Part shown: piece after piece, positions 60,974-64,000 of the stretch
Layout of the letters: each line of letters begins with the position of its first letter
Position numbering within the stretch: the stretch's first letter is position 1
Assembly (NCBI RefSeq): GCF_947623445.1
Contig: NC_135244.1
Span: 1,550,001 to 1,614,000, forward strand
Reading direction: 5' to 3'
From: Clavelina lepadiformis
Lineage: Eukaryota; Chordata; Ascidiacea; Aplousobranchia; Clavelinidae
Length of the DNA stretch: 64,000 nt
Made by a program: the position numbers and the translations under genes
The notes under the pieces: model-generated
Told to the model about the DNA's origin: nothing
The model's database searches: none
The model's input: only the letters and a program-made list of their open reading frames with translations

Positions 60974-61697
60974 TATATCGCGTAAAATCGTGACTCAGAG
61001 ACAACAAGCGCTGTTGGAAATTTTGCTTCTGCCCACTGTGGCACTGGAAGTCCCGGCTGAAATTGCCATGCTCTGCAGTATGACGGTGCATTGTGCGTAT
61101 ACCCGAGTCGAACCTTTCTCGGCCGTAACCACTTTTTAAATGCGGTAACTTTATCAAACGGTTATTGAAAATGTGTTTTTTGATTAAAACTTTTCGGACA
61201 GGCCTACCTGTTTTTAAACGTAAAAAGTCCAAAATTAAAATATATCCGCTCCTGATGTAAGTCCTTCAGCAACCGTAAACTTAGTAGTCCAAATAATTGT
61301 GCAGTGCAGTTGAACCCGATTGGAAAGTAGGCTACTGCAGTTTTCGACGAGAAATCGTGCATACAAAGATGCATGTTTTGTATGCACTTATGACAAATTA
61401 TTGTTTGTTTGTGTGTTACTTGTGTGAAGTATTACACAACAACCATATTCGCCATGAAGACCGCGTACACTGGCGGCTGTTGTTACAATATGAGCGAAGA
61501 CGATTGATGGTTGATGACTTGTATTGCTTCTGCTTCGATGGTATGAGTTCTCATTTCTCAAACGGCGTGACTATGCTGTTAGTTGCTTAAATTCTGTCTA
61601 TACATAATACTAAATGATAAAGTTCCCATTTTATTTATTTATCAGACACAAAGGCTTCCACCTTCGGGCAAAGCTCACTGAATTGTGATCATTATGC
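60974..61697. other. spacer between two mobile elements
   Basis: No gene was recognised. A short open frame (61297-61590) has no motif I can identify. Confidence 0.4.
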
Positions 61698-61706
61698 GTA
61701 TATTTT

Positions 61707-62395
61707 GGGATCACGAGAAGTGACCGTGAACAAACTCACCGGCGACAACTGGTAGTGGACAACTGACCGGCAACAAATTGGCCGGCGATCAAATTAACCG
61801 TGACGTAAATTGGCCGGCGATGAAATTAACCGTCGATAAATTGGCCGGCGATCAAATTAACCGGCGACAAATTGGCCGTCAAAAGGTCAAAATTCTAATT
61901 CACTATCTAGTCGCTATCTAGTCACTATCCAATTTAGTATGTGTATTGCAGTCAAGGTTGCCACTCGTAGAGTTTTTTGGCCCCTTGTAGGGTGTAGGGT
62001 GACCCTACGGGTTTTTCACCTTTATTCATAGATTTCCTATTGTTACATGCATTTTCCCGGTCTAGACGAGTTGTTTGATGAGATTATGAAACAATGCGTT
62101 GTAGCCTATCTCATGTTGTAACAATGGACTCATTGCAATAACAATGGACACTTTAGTTAAGTAAATTGTCAGATTGAAGCTGTACGTCAAACAAATATTT
62201 ACTTTACATATCATATACTACCATCAACTTAAACACAATAATTCAGCACTTGCACGGTCAATTTACCTCCCGGTCAATTTTCATTCCGGTCAGTCTGTTC
62301 CCGGTCAGTTTGTTCGCGGTCAGTTTACGTGACGTTCAGTTGTCCCCGGTGAGTTTGTTCGCGGTCATTTTCCCGCGGTCATATGTCGTGGAACC
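61707..62395. mobile_element. fold-back / MULE-like element, copy 1, with 9-bp TSD
   Basis: It starts gggatcacga and ends tcgtggaacc, flanked by exact GTATATTTT at 61698-61706 and 62396-62404 (a preceding C also matches, so 10 bp is possible). Both arms are built of short degenerate units (accggcgacaaattggcc type on the left, cggtcagtttgttcgcgg type on the right) that are inverted complements, so the element can fold back over about 150 bp. The middle (about 61880-62240) is unique and non-coding. The TSD length and TIR style point to the Mutator-like/Foldback class. Confidence 0.85.
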
Positions 62396-62404
62396 GTATA
62401 TTTT

Positions 62405-62565
62405 AATGAACAACTTGATTACGTCTGTTTTAGAGCGTTGCCTTGCCAAGCGTTATATCACGTGACACACAGTTTCTTGTCTAATCGTTCATGCGTGTCT
62501 ATTTTGCGTAATTTATAACCAGTTGTAAAATGCGTTTCATTATAATATACGAGGGTTCCAGGTCG
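62405..62565. other. short spacer
   Basis: Nothing recognised between the fold-back element and the minisatellite. Confidence 0.4.
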
Positions 62566-62868
62566 ATTCAACCCCGGACGATTCAACCCGCGGACGATTC
62601 AACCCAGGACGATTCAATCCACGGACGGTTCAACCCGCGGACGATTCAACCCGCGGACGATTCAACCCGCGGACCTTTCAACCCCGGACGATTCAACCCA
62701 GGACGATTCAACCCACGGACCTTTCAACCCACGGACGATTCAACCCAGGACTTTTCAACCCCGGACTATTCAACCCACGGACCTTTCAACCCCGGACTTT
62801 TCAACCCAGGGCGATTCAACCCAGGACCATTCAACCCAGGACGATTCAACCCACGGACCTTTCACGTA
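62566..62868. repeat. 15-16-bp minisatellite, about 19 copies
   Basis: The unit GGACGATTCAACCCGC repeats with small changes: the GA before TTCAACCC alternates with CT or TT, and the linker is GC, AC, AG or C. Most units are 15 or 16 bp. It keeps one long frame open simply because of its composition. It begins next to a gggttcca sequence similar to the inverted end of the fold-back elements on both sides. Confidence 0.85.
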
Positions 62869-63374
62869 CTATTGGCTTAGGTTATCACCAAGTTACTTTG
62901 TAGCCAATATTATGTAAGCTAAATAAAGCTAATATGTAGGCCTAAGCTAATATAAAGCTTTTTGTGTTTCCTTTTTTTTCTTTTACCACTTCTTGTTAGC
63001 ATTGGTTGTACATCAAAACACTTATTGTTTTCTGCTTTCCAGTAAAACCTTGAATATTGTTATTTTGCCCTATACAGTACTTTGCGTACATTTCTGTCTA
63101 CGCCTGCTATTATTTTTTGTATTTACCCGTGTAGATCGGTTATTATATAAAATGTTCTCCTTTTAGCATTAAGTTAACATTTTTGAAGTTTTTGAAAAGA
63201 CAAAATGCTTTCGACCCACGTACGTAAATGTGTGTATTTATTTTTTTGCATGTACACAAATTACAGATATTTTTATAGACACCTGTTTATACATCGATTA
63301 ATTAGAAAGAAAGTTGTTTTATTTACAGGCAAGCTTAAGAACATGAACCTGAACACAAACACAGCACGTATAAA
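62869..63374. other. spacer before fold-back copy 2
   Basis: AT-rich sequence without recognised features. Confidence 0.4.
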
Positions 63375-64000
63375 GGGATCACGACATATGGCCGTGAACA
63401 AACTCGCCAGCGACGACTGGTTGTGGACAACTGACCGGCAACAAATTGGCCGGCGATCAAATTAACCGTGACGTAAACTGGCCGGCGATAAAATTAACCG
63501 TCGATAAATTGGCCGGCGATCAAATTAACCGGCGACAAATTGGCCGTCAAAAGGTCAAAATTCTAATTCACTATCTAGTATTCTAGTCGCTATCTAGTCA
63601 CTATCCAATTTAGTATGTGTATTGCAGTCAAGGTTGCCACTCGTAGAGTTTTTTGGCCCCTTGTAGGGTGTAGGGTGACCCTACGGGTTTTTCACCTTTA
63701 TTCATAGATTTCCTATTGTTACATGCATTTTCCCGGTCTAGACGAGTTGTTTGATGAGATTATGAAACAATGTGTTGTAGCCTATCTCATGTAGTAACAA
63801 TGGACTCATTGCAATAACAATGGACACTTTAGTTAAGTAAATTGTCAGATTGAAGCTGTACGTCAGGACTCCCACGGTCAATTTACCTCCCGGTCAATTT
63901 TCATTCCGGTAAGTCTGTTCCCGGTTAGTTTGTTCGCGGTCAATTTACATCACAGTCAGTTTGTTCGCGGTCAATTTACGTCACGTTCAGTTGACCCCGG
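63375..64000. mobile_element. fold-back / MULE-like element, copy 2, cut by window end
   Basis: It begins gggatcacgacatatggccg and follows copy 1 almost base for base, including the central gtagagttttttggccccttg and the inverted right arm. It differs by a small insertion (attctagtc near 63580) and a deletion of about 60 bp where copy 1 has the 62190-62245 sequence. Its right end and TSD are outside the window. Confidence 0.85.

Noticed and set aside
61297-61590. 97-codon plus-strand frame
   Set aside because: No motif, no splice context and no upstream signal.
62530-62880. 116-codon frame with NPGRFNPGRF-type repeats
   Set aside because: Product of the 15-16-bp minisatellite; no gene context.
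1-64000. CRISPR arrays, operons, ribosome binding sites
   Set aside because: The sequence is spliced eukaryotic DNA; the tandem repeats seen lack unique spacers of constant length.

Overview
The window is animal nuclear DNA. It holds GT-AG introns, multi-exon genes of metazoan families (ZNFX1, a retinol-dehydrogenase-like SDR), eukaryotic tRNA genes and many hAT-type transposons. Overall AT-richness, introns mostly of 70-500 bp and close gene spacing suggest a compact invertebrate chordate genome, most likely an ascidian tunicate (Ciona-like). That assignment is inference; nothing here fixes the species.

Layout. (1) 375-13216, plus: ZNFX1 paralog A, 21 exons, 924 codons. It keeps the N-terminal region and NFX1 zinc fingers but lacks the whole SF1 helicase, the first finger exon and the C-terminal RZ finger. 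Its introns carry an hAT remnant (1591-2655), a 2.1-kb GGGGCAAAA-ended DNA transposon (6367-8479) and an hAT MITE (9389-9577). (2) 14.2-16.1 kb: three intact tRNA genes (Thr-TGT, Val-CAC, Asn-GTT) and three decayed tRNA-like copies. (3) 18010-34717, plus: ZNFX1 paralog B, 47 exons, 2147 codons, with all helicase motifs, NFX1 fingers and RZ finger; one intron carries a nested pair of hAT elements with perfect 8-bp target duplications. (4) 34.7-37.1 kb: spacer with an orphan copy of the ZNFX1 last exon. (5) 37125-49667, plus: an unrecognised 28-exon gene for a 2019-residue protein whose middle is a very long Asp/Ser/Arg/Lys/Gly-rich low-complexity region. (6) 54057-51797, minus: a 7-exon membrane-anchored SDR with the catalytic Lys replaced by Asn. 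(7) 58237-60965: a complete hAT transposon with TIRs, 8-bp TSD and a spliced transposase. (8) 61.7-64 kb: two copies of a fold-back, MULE-like element with 9-bp TSD, separated by a 15-16-bp minisatellite.

How it fits together. ZNFX1 proteins are RNA-granule or antiviral RNA-surveillance helicases in animals. Here a full-length copy sits 5 kb downstream of a helicase-less copy; their 3' halves, introns included, are nearly identical in places while their 5' halves are strongly diverged. A finger-only partner or decoy next to the catalytic gene is the most interesting candidate system in the window. The exon models were checked by reading phase: each gene's exons join in frame and sum to a multiple of three (2775, 6444, 6060, 1011 and 1827 nt).
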